Below, piece after piece: positions 27,954-36,232 of a DNA stretch of 64,000 nt. The stretch comes from Phytohabitans rumicis (GTDB taxonomy: Bacteria; Actinomycetota; Actinomycetes; Mycobacteriales; Micromonosporaceae): contig NZ_BLPG01000001.1 of assembly GCF_011764445.1 (NCBI RefSeq), positions 7,457,001-7,521,000 of the forward strand. Reading direction: 5' to 3'. Each line of letters opens with the position of its first letter. Within the stretch, counting starts at the first letter, position 1. Made by a program: the position numbers and the translations under genes. Under the pieces are notes generated by a model. The model saw only the letters and a program-made list of their open reading frames with translations. It did not search any database and was not told the DNA's origin.

Positions 27954-27994
27954 GTCGGGCCGTCTCGTCCCTCGCGTCAGAGCATGGAGGACAC

Positions 27995-29401
27995 ATGAAA
28001 CGCCGGATCACGTTCGGGCGCCTCCGAACTGCGAGCATCTTCGCCGCCGCTGGGCTACTCCTGGGCGCGGCGCTGACCATTCCCGCTGTGGGCGCCTCCG
28101 CCGCGGACGCATCAACGAAGTACCTCGGGGTGTTCCGCCAGACGAGCCCCGCCGACATCGCGCCGGGAACCGTCAGCCGGTACGGGGTCACCCCGGCAAG
28201 CGTCCAATGGTTCGACAGTTGGGCCACCGGCAACGCATTCAACGCGGCCGAGGCCAGAGCCCTGTGGAACCAGGGCATCATGATGCACTTCACCTGGGAA
28301 CCCTGGAACACGGGTCTGAGCGTCAGTGACCCCAACCAGATCCACCTGCAAGACATCATCAACGGCAGATGGGACAGCTACATCAGGGCCCGCGGCGCGG
28401 AGTTCGCGGCGGTCGGCGCACCGATCATGGTGCGATGGGGGCACGAGTTCAACGGCAACTGGTACCCCTGGGGCATCGTCAACAACGGCAGCAACCCCGC
28501 GCTCTACGTCAGCGCGTACCGGCGCGTGCACGACCTCGTCGTCGCCGCCGGAGCCACCAACGTGCAATGGGTATGGTGCTTCAACAACAGCTCCACCCCC
28601 GACGCCTCCTACAACGACCCGGCGCAGTCCTACCCCGGTGACGCGTACGTCGACTGGGTCGCGATCGATGGCTACAACTGGGGCCTGGGTCCGTCCTGGG
28701 ACCCGGCCGGCAACTATTGGACGAGCTTTGAGTCCATGTTCGCCAGCGCCTACACCAAGGCGCGCGCCATCGCCCCGAAGCGTCCGGTGATGATCGCCGA
28801 AGTCGGCTCCAGCGAGGACGGCGGCAACAAGGCCCAGTGGATCAACGACATGTCCACCGCGTTGAACTCGGGCCGCTACCCCGACCTGAAGAACATCGTC
28901 TACTTCGATCAGAACAAGGAAGAGCTCTGGTCGGGCACATCGTCGTCAGCCGTCCAAACAGCCTTCACCTCCTGGGTCAACCAGACGTACATGAAGGGAA
29001 AGGGAGCGGACCTGGCCCAGGTGGTCGCGCAGTACAAGGGAACAACCCCGTCGCCCACGACCGCGCCGCCGACGACGGCACCGCCCACAACCACGCCGCC
29101 GCCGGCCGGTGCCTGCTCGGCGACCTACCGGACGGTCAATTCCTGGGGCGGTGGGTTCCAGGGCGAGGTGACAGTGCGAGCCGGGACATCGGCGATCAAT
29201 GGTTGGACGGCGCGCTGGACGTTGGCCAGCGGGCAGACGATCAGCCAGCTCTGGAACGGCACGCTGAGCGTCAGCGGCGCATCGGTGACGGTGAGGAACG
29301 TGAGCTGGAACGGCTCGCTCGGCGCGAACGGGTCGACAACATTCGGGTTCGTCGCCAGCGGATCTGCATCGACGCCGACACTCACCTGCACCAGCCCATG
29401 A
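27995..29401 (+). CDS. Secreted GH26 beta-mannanase with C-terminal CBM2
   Basis: 468 residues. The signal peptide is residues 1-36. The GH26 catalytic domain follows (about 40-335), with the acid/base Glu151 in RWGHEFNGNWYPW and the nucleophile Glu269 in VMIAEVGSSE. Then comes a Thr/Pro linker (about 350-367) and a CBM2 module bounded by Cys with conserved Trp (NSWGGGFQG, LWNGTLS, VSWNGS). It hydrolyses beta-1,4-mannan outside the cell while bound to cellulose. Glucuronoxylan or lichenan activity cannot be excluded from sequence. Confidence 0.93.
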   Translation: MKRRITFGRLRTASIFAAAGLLLGAALTIPAVGASAADASTKYLGVFRQTSPADIAPGTVSRYGVTPASVQWFDSWATGNAFNAAEARALWNQGIMMHFTWEPWNTGLSVSDPNQIHLQDIINGRWDSYIRARGAEFAAVGAPIMVRWGHEFNGNWYPWGIVNNGSNPALYVSAYRRVHDLVVAAGATNVQWVWCFNNSSTPDASYNDPAQSYPGDAYVDWVAIDGYNWGLGPSWDPAGNYWTSFESMFASAYTKARAIAPKRPVMIAEVGSSEDGGNKAQWINDMSTALNSGRYPDLKNIVYFDQNKEELWSGTSSSAVQTAFTSWVNQTYMKGKGADLAQVVAQYKGTTPSPTTAPPTTAPPTTTPPPAGACSATYRTVNSWGGGFQGEVTVRAGTSAINGWTARWTLASGQTISQLWNGTLSVSGASVTVRNVSWNGSLGANGSTTFGFVASGSASTPTLTCTSP

Positions 29402-29412
29402 CCCCATAGGAA

Positions 29413-29449
29413 CGGCGTCCTCGGCGGGCAGCCGCCGCCGAGGACGCCG
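29413..29449. terminator. Bidirectional hairpin terminator
   Basis: A perfect 15-bp stem, 29413-29427 with 29435-29449, and a seven-base loop. It lies between the convergent mannanase and DUF385 genes, so it can serve both. Confidence 0.75.
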
Positions 29450-29467
29450 GCTCAGAGTGGTGCCGGC

Positions 29468-29923
29468 CTATCGGGGCACCAGGTGGATGATCGGCAGTTC
29501 CCGGTCGGTCTTGTGCTGGTACTGAGCGAACCGGGGCGCGGCGGCGATGATCTGCTCCCATGCCTGTGCGCGTTCGGCACCGTGGAGCTGTTCGGCGATG
29601 ACGGCTACCGTGCGGCCGTCGACCTCGATCTGGACCTTGTCGGGATGGGCGGCGATGTTGTGGTACCACGCCGGGTTTCCGGGCGCTCCGGCTGCCGAAG
29701 CGACGATGAGCCAGCTGCCGTCCTTGCCGGGAAACCAGCCGACCGGAGTCGTACGCTCGACCCCGCTCTTGCGTCCGACGGTGGTCAGGATCAGGGCGTT
29801 GAAGCCCATCATCCTGCCGCCCTTGCGGCGGATCCGTCGGGCGGCCAGCTTGTTGAACCACAGTATCCATTTGCCGCCGGGCTGGCGGGCGCCGCGGGTT
29901 CCTGGGCGGGTATCGAAGCTCAT
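29468..29923 (-). CDS. Deazaflavin (F420)-dependent nitroreductase family protein (DUF385)
   Basis: 151 residues with the split beta-barrel signature LILTTVGRKSGVERTTPVGW, then WLIVASAAGAPGNPAWYHNI. These are the hallmarks of F420H2-dependent reductases of the Ddn type. The start has AAGGAG at seven bases. It is divergent from a MarR gene across a short AT-rich operator region, so a MarR-controlled stress or quinone-detoxifying reductase is likely. Confidence 0.92.
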   Translation of the reverse strand: MSFDTRPGTRGARQPGGKWILWFNKLAARRIRRKGGRMMGFNALILTTVGRKSGVERTTPVGWFPGKDGSWLIVASAAGAPGNPAWYHNIAAHPDKVQIEVDGRTVAVIAEQLHGAERAQAWEQIIAAAPRFAQYQHKTDRELPIIHLVPR

Positions 29924-29944
29924 CTGACCTCTCCTTGGCCCATT

Positions 29945-29979
29945 TAGTTAACAGCACATACTGTACGCGGCATTAACTA
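29945..29979. promoter_or_regulatory. Candidate MarR operator
   Basis: TAGTTAA at 29945-29951 and TTAACTA at 29973-29979 form 7-bp inverted arms with a 21-bp spacer, in the only AT-rich part of the divergent DUF385/MarR gap. MarR proteins bind such palindromes in divergent promoters. Confidence 0.45.
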
Positions 29980-30002
29980 TCTGTGCCATGTACCGTAATG
30001 GC

Positions 30003-30490
30003 GTGGAGAAGGCGGCACAAGGGATCCCGGCCACCGGGCTGGGGCGGGGCCGGGGTGCCCGGACATCGACGTCGCCGCCGGGCTGGTCCAGCTCACCGGT
30101 TTGGTGCAGGGCATCTACGCGCGGGTCTCGGAACGTCACGACCTGACGCCGGTGCAGGCCAAGCTCCTGTGCCTGCTGCTAGCCGGCCCTCGGGGGATGG
30201 CCGAGTTGGCCCACTGCTTCGGTGTGGAGCGGGCCGCGCTCACCGGTCTGATGGACCGGGCCGAGCGGCGCGGTCTCGCTCAGCGTTCAGCGGTGCCGGG
30301 CGACCGGCGGGCGCTGCAGGTCACGCTGACCGATGCCGGCCGCCAGGCGGCGATCGCCTTTCATGCCGAGGTGAGCGCGGAGCTCGACCGTCTCACCTCG
30401 TCGCTGGCGCCCCAGGACCGCGAACACTTCCGCACGGTGATGGCTGAGATCATCGCAAGGCGCCGCGCGTCCTCCGCCGCGAGTTGGTAG
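30003..30490 (+). CDS. MarR family transcriptional regulator (5' end frameshifted as written)
   Basis: From about 30068 the frame encodes a MarR winged helix: LVQLTGLVQGIYARVSERHD, LTPVQAKLLCLLL, then MAELAHCFGVERAALTGLMD and a wing with PGDRRALQVTLTDAGR. Upstream in this frame there is no ATG or GTG. Adding one C to the run at 30058-30060 joins the domain to a GTG at 30003 (MEKAAQGIPATGLGRGRG). The alternative is a TTG start at 30101, which would cut off the first helix. Confidence 0.8.
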
Positions 30491-30494
30491 GGGT

Positions 30495-31235
30495 TCATGT
30501 CCGGTCGCCGGCTGGCGCGCGGCGTTGGAGTTGGTCGAGGTCGGTGCGGGTGTCGAGGGTGATGTGCTCGTCGTGGATGGTGGGGTTGGTGGCGAGGAGG
30601 ACGGCGGCGTGGCCGACGTGGTCGGCGGTGAGCCATCCGGCTGAGCCCTGTGGGCGGCTGCGGGTGATGATCGGGCCGAGGATGAGGTCGTTGACGCGGC
30701 GCTGCCCGTCCAGTTCGGCGCTGAGTACTTCGCGCATCATGAGCAGCGCGGCGCCGTGCATGCTGATGATGCCGGCCGTGGGGTACGGCTTCTGCGCGGA
30801 GAAGCCGCTGATGAGGGTGTAGCTGCCGGCCGGTTCCAGCCGCGGTACGAACGCGCGGGCGACGGCCATGTGCGCGGTGGTGGTGTCGAGGAAGAACTGC
30901 TGCCACTGCGCTTCGGAGGTCTGCCACAACGCTTTGCCCATCCACCAGCCGCCGATGGACGGCACGACGTGGTCGACGCGGCCGTGGGTGGCCTTGACCT
31001 GTTCGGCGAGTTCGTCGGCTTCGGTGAAGGTGCCGTGTCCTGCGGTGACGCCGTGCAGGTGGGTGGCCAGGTCCGGCCCGACGTGTCCGGCGAGTTCGGA
31101 CAGGCGGTCTTTGCTGCGGCTGGGTACCACGACGGTCGCGCCGGCCTTGAGGAAGGCGCGTACGATGCCTTCTCCGACGTTGCCGGTGCCGCCGGGTACG
31201 ACTACTACGCCGTCTACTGTGGATGGTGATGTCAT
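30495..31235 (-). CDS. SDR family oxidoreductase, atypical (no YxxxK)
   Basis: 246 residues with the Rossmann motif VVPGGTGNVGEGIVRAFLKAG and a conserved active-site Ser region (SYTLISGFSAQ). Where classical SDRs have YxxxK, this protein reads PYPTAGIISMHGAA, with no Lys at the expected spacing, so it may be an NmrA-like redox sensor or an inactive member. ATG 31235 has AAAGG seven bases upstream. It follows the YcaC-like hydrolase gene by 11 bp and is in the HxlR-controlled operon. Confidence 0.85.
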   Translation of the reverse strand: MTSPSTVDGVVVVPGGTGNVGEGIVRAFLKAGATVVVPSRSKDRLSELAGHVGPDLATHLHGVTAGHGTFTEADELAEQVKATHGRVDHVVPSIGGWWMGKALWQTSEAQWQQFFLDTTTAHMAVARAFVPRLEPAGSYTLISGFSAQKPYPTAGIISMHGAALLMMREVLSAELDGQRRVNDLILGPIITRSRPQGSAGWLTADHVGHAAVLLATNPTIHDEHITLDTRTDLDQLQRRAPAGDRT

Positions 31236-31246
31236 GGGAGTGCCTT

Positions 31247-31897
31247 TCAGCTTTGGGCGGCCAGTTGCGCGTTGCGCGCCGCGTAGGAGATCAGCGAGTT
31301 GTAGAAGGGGATGGCGTAGCCGGCGTACAGCTCGGCGAGTTGCTGGCCGCCGTCGTGACGCCAGTCCGACTGCAGCTCGGCGCCGACGGCGACCGTGCCG
31401 TTGAGGACCACGCCGGCGTTGCCCATCCGGTGCGCGGCGGCCTGTGATGCCAGGGCGCTCCAGGTGCCGGAGGCGTCCAGCACCGCGTGTACCTGGTAGC
31501 CGGCGGCCACTGCGGACAGCGCGGCGAACGCGACGCAGACATCGGTGCTGATGCCCGCGATGATCAGCTGGTCGCGGCCGGTCGCCTGGACCGCGGCGGC
31601 GAATTCGGCGTTGTCGAAGGCGTCGATCTCTCCGGGTCGGCGGACCACTGTCACGTTGGGCAGTTCGGCGGCCAGTTCGGGCAGCAGCGCCCCGTTGGGG
31701 CCGTCGTCCGCGCTGGTGGTGAGGACCACCGGCAGCTGGTACGCGGCGGCCATCTTGGCCAGCGCGATCACGTTGCGGCGCAGATTCTCCTGGTCCTGGT
31801 CGTGCACGCCGAGCAGCAGGCCCACCTGGTGGTCGACCAGCACCAGGGCGGCGCGGTCGCGGCTGAGCCGGACGGTGGGGTACGCGGTCGAAGTCAT
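31247..31897 (-). CDS. YcaC-like hydrolase, isochorismatase superfamily
   Basis: 216 residues. The catalytic Asp22 is in LVLVDHQVG and the nucleophilic Cys121 in AGISTDVCVAF. RRPGEIDAFDN in the middle is a close match to the E. coli YcaC type. ATG 31897 has a perfect AGGAGG at five bases. It is the first gene of an operon with an SDR and is divergent from an HxlR regulator with a strong inverted-repeat operator. The substrate is unknown. Confidence 0.9.
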   Translation of the reverse strand: MTSTAYPTVRLSRDRAALVLVDHQVGLLLGVHDQDQENLRRNVIALAKMAAAYQLPVVLTTSADDGPNGALLPELAAELPNVTVVRRPGEIDAFDNAEFAAAVQATGRDQLIIAGISTDVCVAFAALSAVAAGYQVHAVLDASGTWSALASQAAAHRMGNAGVVLNGTVAVGAELQSDWRHDGGQQLAELYAGYAIPFYNSLISYAARNAQLAAQS

Positions 31898-31916
31898 CAA
31901 GTCCTCCTAGGTTGTG

Positions 31917-31990
31917 TTCCCCCACCAGGTTACAAATACAAACCGCCAACCGCATCGTGCGTTGGGTCACCTGGTGGGGGAAAGTAACCT
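31917..31990. promoter_or_regulatory. Double inverted-repeat operator, HxlR-controlled
   Basis: A perfect 14-bp inverted repeat, TTCCCCCACCAGGT at 31917-31930 with ACCTGGTGGGGGAA at 31969-31982. A second, overlapping pair is AGGTTAC (31927-31933) with GTAACCT (31984-31990). The layout between the divergent YcaC and HxlR starts suggests two dimer sites that can loop or bind cooperatively. Confidence 0.65.
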
Positions 31991-32009
31991 GCCGCCGTAT
32001 AGTTGTCTG

Positions 32010-32387
32010 GTGGTTCAGTCCCGCCTGCCGCTGCACGCCTGCTCCTATACGGAGGAGGTGTTCCGGGTGCTCGGCAAACGCTGGACCGGGCTGCTGATCG
32101 ACCTGCTGCTGCAGCGGCCGGCCCGGTTCAGCGAGCTGGCCGCCGCCCTGCCGCAACTGTCGAAGCGGGTACTCAGCGAGCGGCTGGCCGAACTGCAGGA
32201 TGTGGGACTGGTGATTCGCGAGGTGGACGACGGCCGTCCGGTGTCGGTCGGCTACCGCCTGACCGAGCGGGGGCAAGGGCTGAGCCCGGCCATGGACGCC
32301 CTGCGCGTGTGGGCCGGCGCACCCGTGGACGAGCACGGCCAGCCACTGCCGTACTCCGCCGCGACACACAGCGACGAGGCGGGCTGA
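32010..32387 (+). CDS. HxlR family winged-helix transcriptional regulator
   Basis: 125 residues. It has the HxlR pattern: a Cys near the N-terminus (HACSYTEEVFRVLGKRWTGL), then FSELAAALPQLSKRVLSERL and the wing VDDGRPVSVGYRLTERGQ. The conserved Cys suggests redox or electrophile sensing. The GTG at 32010 lies six bases after a TATAGT -10 element with no ribosome site, indicating a leaderless mRNA. It is divergent from the operon it most likely represses. Confidence 0.9.
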   Translation: MVQSRLPLHACSYTEEVFRVLGKRWTGLLIDLLLQRPARFSELAAALPQLSKRVLSERLAELQDVGLVIREVDDGRPVSVGYRLTERGQGLSPAMDALRVWAGAPVDEHGQPLPYSAATHSDEAG

Positions 32388-32421
32388 CCAGGTCGCGGCT
32401 CCTGGGTTGAGGTTAAAGATT

Positions 32422-32463
32422 CTTGACATCATGTCGGGGTTTCTTTACCTTCGACATGTCAAG
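32422..32463. promoter_or_regulatory. Promoter with inverted repeats upstream of membrane/XRE pair
   Basis: CTTGACATCATGTCG at 32422-32436 and CGACATGTCAAG at 32452-32463 are inverted copies of CTTGACATGTCG, the first with a 3-bp insertion. The left arm contains a consensus -35 (TTGACA). The XRE protein encoded downstream is the natural candidate to bind here, for autoregulation. Confidence 0.5.
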
Positions 32464-32486
32464 TTTTTTTTACATGGGAGCGGGGC

Positions 32487-32906
32487 ATGTCCTCCGAAGA
32501 GAAGCGCACCTGGATCTCTGCCGTGGTCGGCGTCGCCGTCGCGGTCGTCTACCTGGCGACCGTCCTGTCCAAGGTGCCGGACACGGACGTAGCGAGGATC
32601 GCCTACGTGGGGCCGATGCTCACCTCGATCGGCGTCGGGATCGGCGCGGGCATCGTCCTGGCCATCGTGGCCGCCATGGCCTCGCCCAGGGATGCGGGTC
32701 GCACCGACGAGCGCGACCGGGAGATCAACCGGCGGGGCGAGTACGTGGGGTTCTACGTTATGAGCATCGCCGCGATCGTGCCGCTGGTCCTGGCGATGGC
32801 GAAGGTCGAGCACTTCTGGATCGCTCATGCGCTCTATCTGGCGTTCGTCCTGGCCGCACTGGCGTCGGCGGTGGTGAAGATCGTCGCGTACCGGCGGGGC
32901 TGGTAG
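32487..32906 (+). CDS. Four-helix membrane protein paired with an XRE regulator
   Basis: 139 residues. There are two N-terminal membrane helices (WISAVVGVAVAVVYLATVL, IGVGIGAGIVLAIVAAM), a charged cytoplasmic loop (DERDREINRRGEYVG) and two more helices. The layout resembles DUF2178-like proteins, which are often next to a short Cro/C1-type regulator. The partner gene follows after two bases. Function unknown. Confidence 0.8.
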   Translation: MSSEEKRTWISAVVGVAVAVVYLATVLSKVPDTDVARIAYVGPMLTSIGVGIGAGIVLAIVAAMASPRDAGRTDERDREINRRGEYVGFYVMSIAAIVPLVLAMAKVEHFWIAHALYLAFVLAALASAVVKIVAYRRGW

Positions 32907-32908
32907 CC

Positions 32909-33133
32909 ATGGGCAAGCCGACCAGGGTCACCAACTCGATCCGGGCGCTGCGCTTCGCCCACGGGGAGATGACACAGGCGGAGCTGGCCGACCGCATCGG
33001 GGTGACCCGCCAGACCATCATCGCCATCGAGCAGTGCCGCTACTCGCCGTCGCTGGAGGTGGCCTTCCAGATCGCGCGGGTTTTCCGGGTGCCGCTCGAC
33101 GACGTCTTCGGCTACCCCGACACCGAACAGTAG
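32909..33133 (+). CDS. XRE family (Cro/C1-type) transcriptional regulator
   Basis: 74 residues consisting of a single helix-turn-helix domain: MTQAELADRIGVTRQTIIAI, then SPSLEVAFQIARVFRVPLDDVF. This YozG/YgzD-like short regulator is usually cotranscribed with a small membrane protein, as here. It probably acts on the inverted repeats at 32422-32463. Confidence 0.92.
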   Translation: MGKPTRVTNSIRALRFAHGEMTQAELADRIGVTRQTIIAIEQCRYSPSLEVAFQIARVFRVPLDDVFGYPDTEQ

Positions 33134-33216
33134 GCCCCATAACCCGACACGGCGCGCGAGGCATCCGCCTCGCGGCCTGGTTCCACGTACCCAAATCAGG
33201 CAGAGAAGGAGCCACG

Positions 33217-33924
33217 ATGCACGCGCTAACACGTACCGCCCGCGTGACCGGGCTGTTCTACCTCGGCAATGCCATCACCGCCGTACTCGGGCTCCTCATT
33301 GTCCGCCCGCAACTATTCGCGGCTGACGACTCCAATGCGACGCTGGCCAACCTGGTCACGCACGAGTCGCTCGCCCGCGCTGACGTTGCCTTGGAGCTGG
33401 GCATGGTCGTCACCCAGACCCTCGCCGCCGTCTGGTTCTATCGCCTGTTCCGCACCGTAGACTCCTTTGTTGCGAGCGGTATCGCCGCCTTCGGCCTGGT
33501 CAGCGCGGTCGTGGGCCTCGTGAGTGCGGCACTGCGGGCCACGGCGGTCGGGGTATCCGTCGACCCGGTCGGCGACGCGGCGGCCAACGTCCAGCTTCTG
33601 TACCTGGTCAGCGACAACGTGTGGGGCGTGGGAGCACTGTTCTTCGGCCTCTGGCTCATCCCCATGGGCTGGTGCGTGCTGCGCTCGGGCTGGATGCCCC
33701 GCGTCCTGGGCTGGATCCTCGTCGGCGGCGGTGCCGGGTACGTGCTCAGCGCGTTCATCAGATACCTCGCCCCCGACGTACCAGTCCTCGCCGAAGCACT
33801 TGCCTATCCCGCATCCGTCGGCGAGGTCTGGATGGTCGGCTACCTGCTCATCCGCGGCGTGCGCCGGCAGACACAGAACGAAGTGCCGCCAACCGTCCAC
33901 GCGTCGACGCCGGTGGCGAGCTGA
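33217..33924 (+). CDS. DUF4386 family membrane protein
   Basis: 235 residues with about six membrane helices. ARVTGLFYLGNAITAVLGLL at the N-terminus and LFFGLWLIPMGWCVLRSGWMPRVLGWILVGGGAGYV near the C-terminus (seen in part) match the DUF4386 pattern. ATG 33217 has GAAGGAG at five bases. Function unknown. Confidence 0.85.
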   Translation: MHALTRTARVTGLFYLGNAITAVLGLLIVRPQLFAADDSNATLANLVTHESLARADVALELGMVVTQTLAAVWFYRLFRTVDSFVASGIAAFGLVSAVVGLVSAALRATAVGVSVDPVGDAAANVQLLYLVSDNVWGVGALFFGLWLIPMGWCVLRSGWMPRVLGWILVGGGAGYVLSAFIRYLAPDVPVLAEALAYPASVGEVWMVGYLLIRGVRRQTQNEVPPTVHASTPVAS

Positions 33925-34063
33925 AGCGTTGCGAGGAGGTTAGCTGTCAAGGTCGGCGGGAAGGAACATACGGCGTGCGACCATGACCAGGACTGGATCG
34001 CAAGCGTGCTTGTGGGGCGCCGGTTCGACGTTGTCGACGAGTACCGAAAGGGGCCGGGCCACG

Positions 34064-34777
34064 ATGAAGACTCCGCCGATCGTGTCACCGCAGGAGTGGG
34101 ATGCCGCCCGCGAGGAGCTGCTGGTCGAGGAGAAGAAGCTGACCCGCGCCCGCGATGCGCTGGCTGCCAGGCGTCGCCGGATGCCGTGGATGGCGGTGGA
34201 GAAGAAGTACCGCTTCGACGGCCCGCAGGGCCCGGTGAGCCTTCTCGACCTGTTCGAGGGTCGCCGTCAGCTGATCGTCTACCGCGCTTTCTACGCGCCG
34301 GACGTCACCACGTACCCGGAGGGGGGCGGAGCGTACCCGGAGCGTGCCTGCGTGGGCTGCTCATTCCTCGCCGACCAGGTCGCGCACCCCGCCCACCTGA
34401 ACGCGCGGGACACGACGCTCGCGTTCGTTTCGCGGGCTCCCCAGGCCGAGATCCAGGGCCTGAAGGCGCGCATGGGCTGGGAGCTGATCCCGTGGTACAC
34501 GATCACTGACGACTTTGACAAAGACTTCGGCGTAGACGAGTGGCACGGCACCAACGCCTTCATCCGCGAGGGTGAGCGGATCTACCGCACCTACTTCATC
34601 GACAGCCGGGGCGATGAGGCGATGGGAAGCGCCTGGAGTTACCTGGATATCACGGCGCTCGGCCGCCAGGAGGAGTGGGAGGACTCGCCGGAGGGCTATC
34701 CGCAGACCCCACCGTACGGGTGGTGGAACTACCACGACGCCTACGGCGAGACCACGCGATCCGCTTCAGCACACTGA
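34064..34777 (+). CDS. DUF899 family thioredoxin-like protein
   Basis: 237 residues. The protein begins with the family's helical segment (EEKKLTRARDALAARRRRMP) and DLFEGRRQLIVYRAFYAPD. It continues with ACVGCSFLADQV, a thioredoxin-like CxxC, then LNARDTTLAFVSRAP and MGWELIPWYT. The end (GWWNYHDAYG) is also typical. Probably a cytoplasmic redox protein; the exact reaction is unknown. Confidence 0.9.
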   Translation: MKTPPIVSPQEWDAAREELLVEEKKLTRARDALAARRRRMPWMAVEKKYRFDGPQGPVSLLDLFEGRRQLIVYRAFYAPDVTTYPEGGGAYPERACVGCSFLADQVAHPAHLNARDTTLAFVSRAPQAEIQGLKARMGWELIPWYTITDDFDKDFGVDEWHGTNAFIREGERIYRTYFIDSRGDEAMGSAWSYLDITALGRQEEWEDSPEGYPQTPPYGWWNYHDAYGETTRSASAH

Positions 34778-34794
34778 CCTGACACGGTGGCCGG

Positions 34795-35852
34795 GTGACG
34801 ACGTTCGCCCTTGCCGGTTTCGGCTTCCGAGCTGCGGCGTTCCACCGCGTGGCGCAGGCATTGCCGCAGGTGCGCTGCGTCGGCGCGGTGGTGCGGGCGC
34901 CGCATCGGCGTTCGCTGCCGGTGGCGGCCTTCGGCGACGTAGCGGAATGTGTGCGCGAAGCCCGGCCGGATTTCCTGGTCACTGCCGTGCCCCGGACGGC
35001 GAATCCGGGGATCATCGCCGACGCTGTCGCGTACGGCCTGCCCGTTTTGGCCGAGACGCCGCCGGCCGCCGATCTGCCCGGCCTGCGGGCGCTGTGGGCG
35101 GCGGTCGGAGGGTCGGGGCTGGTGCAGGTCGCCGAGCAGTATCTGCTGATGCCCACGCACGCCGCCCGGCTCGCCGCGACGGGCGCCGGGATCATCGGTA
35201 CCCCACCCAGGTACAGGTTTCCTCGACCCAGCAGTACCACGCGGTCTCGCTGATCCGCGGTTTGCTCGGCGTCGGCCACGCCGCTGCCCGCGTACGGGCG
35301 GTCCGCACCGTCGCGCCGCTGCTCGACCCGCTCGGCCGGGCCGGGTGGACCGACGACCCGCGGCCGAAGCAGGCCACCACGACGATCGCCACGTTGGACT
35401 TCGATGGCGGCCGTTCCGGCGTCTATGACTTCACCACTGGCCAGACCCGTAACCTGCTGCGGTTTCGCCGATTGCTGGTCCGTGGCACGCATGGTGAGCT
35501 GCGCGATGACGAGATCGTGCACATGCCCGCGCCACGGACCATCACCCGTACCCCGCTGGTACGTCGACAAAGTGGCCACGACCTGGACCTCAACGGCTTC
35601 GACACCGAGACGATCACACTCGGCGCTCAGGTGTTGTACCGCAACCCGTACCCCGGCCACCGGTTCAACGACGACGAGATCGCCACCGCGACCCTGCTGG
35701 ACGCGATGGCCGCCTGGGTACGCCGGGTAGGCCCGCCGCCGTACCCGCTGGCCGAGGGCGCGCAGGATCACCTCTTGGCCCTAGCTATCGAGGAAGCCGC
35801 CGACACCGGCCAGGAGATCACCACGACCACCCAGGCATGGTCAGCGGAATAG
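34795..35852 (+). CDS. Gfo/Idh/MocA family oxidoreductase (frameshifted as written)
   Basis: From GTG 34795 the N-terminal Rossmann domain is seen (FALAGFGFRAAAFHRV, then PDFLVTAVPRTANPGIIADA and LPVLAETPPA). The frame breaks at the CCCC run 35201-35204. One added C gives GTPTQVQVSSTQQYHAVSLI and continues through the substrate-binding beta-sheet domain to 35852. The corrected length is about 352 residues, usual for the family. It probably oxidises a sugar or related substrate with NAD(P). Confidence 0.82.
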
Positions 35853-35958
35853 GCCGGTATGGGCCCGCAGTGCGGCCCGCGTCTCGTTCCATATGGCGTC
35901 GGTCAGTCCGATCTGCCGCGTGGCTAGGTCAAGGGGACACGGCGGCAAGGTTGCAGCC

Positions 35959-35979
35959 GTAGTACCACTGGTAGTACCA
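35959..35979. promoter_or_regulatory. Candidate HicB operator
   Basis: GTAGTACCA is directly repeated at 35959-35967 and 35971-35979 (12-bp period), ending eight bases before the HicA start. Ribbon-helix-helix repressors such as HicB bind tandem short sites of this kind and autorepress the hic operon. Confidence 0.5.
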
Positions 35980-35986
35980 TCAACAT

Positions 35987-36232
35987 GTGCCGTCCGTAGA
36001 CAAGCTCGTTGAAGCGATGCGAAGGAACCAGCAGAACGTCGCCTACAACGATCTCTACAGGGTGTGCGAACACTACTTCGGGAAGCCACGGCAAGACGGC
36101 AGCTCTCATGCCGTGTTCAAGATGCCTTGGCCAGGCGACCCGCGCGTCAATATCCAGAACGATAAAGGCAAGGCCAAGGCGTACCAGGTGCGGCAGGTAC
36201 TCAAGGCGATCGACAAGAAGGAGGCCATGTGA
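35987..36232 (+). CDS. hicA: HicA family toxin (mRNA interferase)
   Basis: 81 residues with the double-stranded-RNA-binding-like HicA fold. GSSHAVFKMPW carries the catalytic His, and DKGKAKAYQVRQVLKAI is the C-terminal helix. The start is GTG 35987. HicA cleaves mRNA and tmRNA in the ribosome context. The stop overlaps the HicB start region, the usual tight coupling of toxin and antitoxin. Confidence 0.85.
   Translation: MPSVDKLVEAMRRNQQNVAYNDLYRVCEHYFGKPRQDGSSHAVFKMPWPGDPRVNIQNDKGKAKAYQVRQVLKAIDKKEAM

Noticed and set aside
35841-36089. Small reverse-strand frame overlapping the hicA promoter
   Set aside because: No ribosome site and no recognisable domain, and it overlaps the well-supported HicA gene and its operator.
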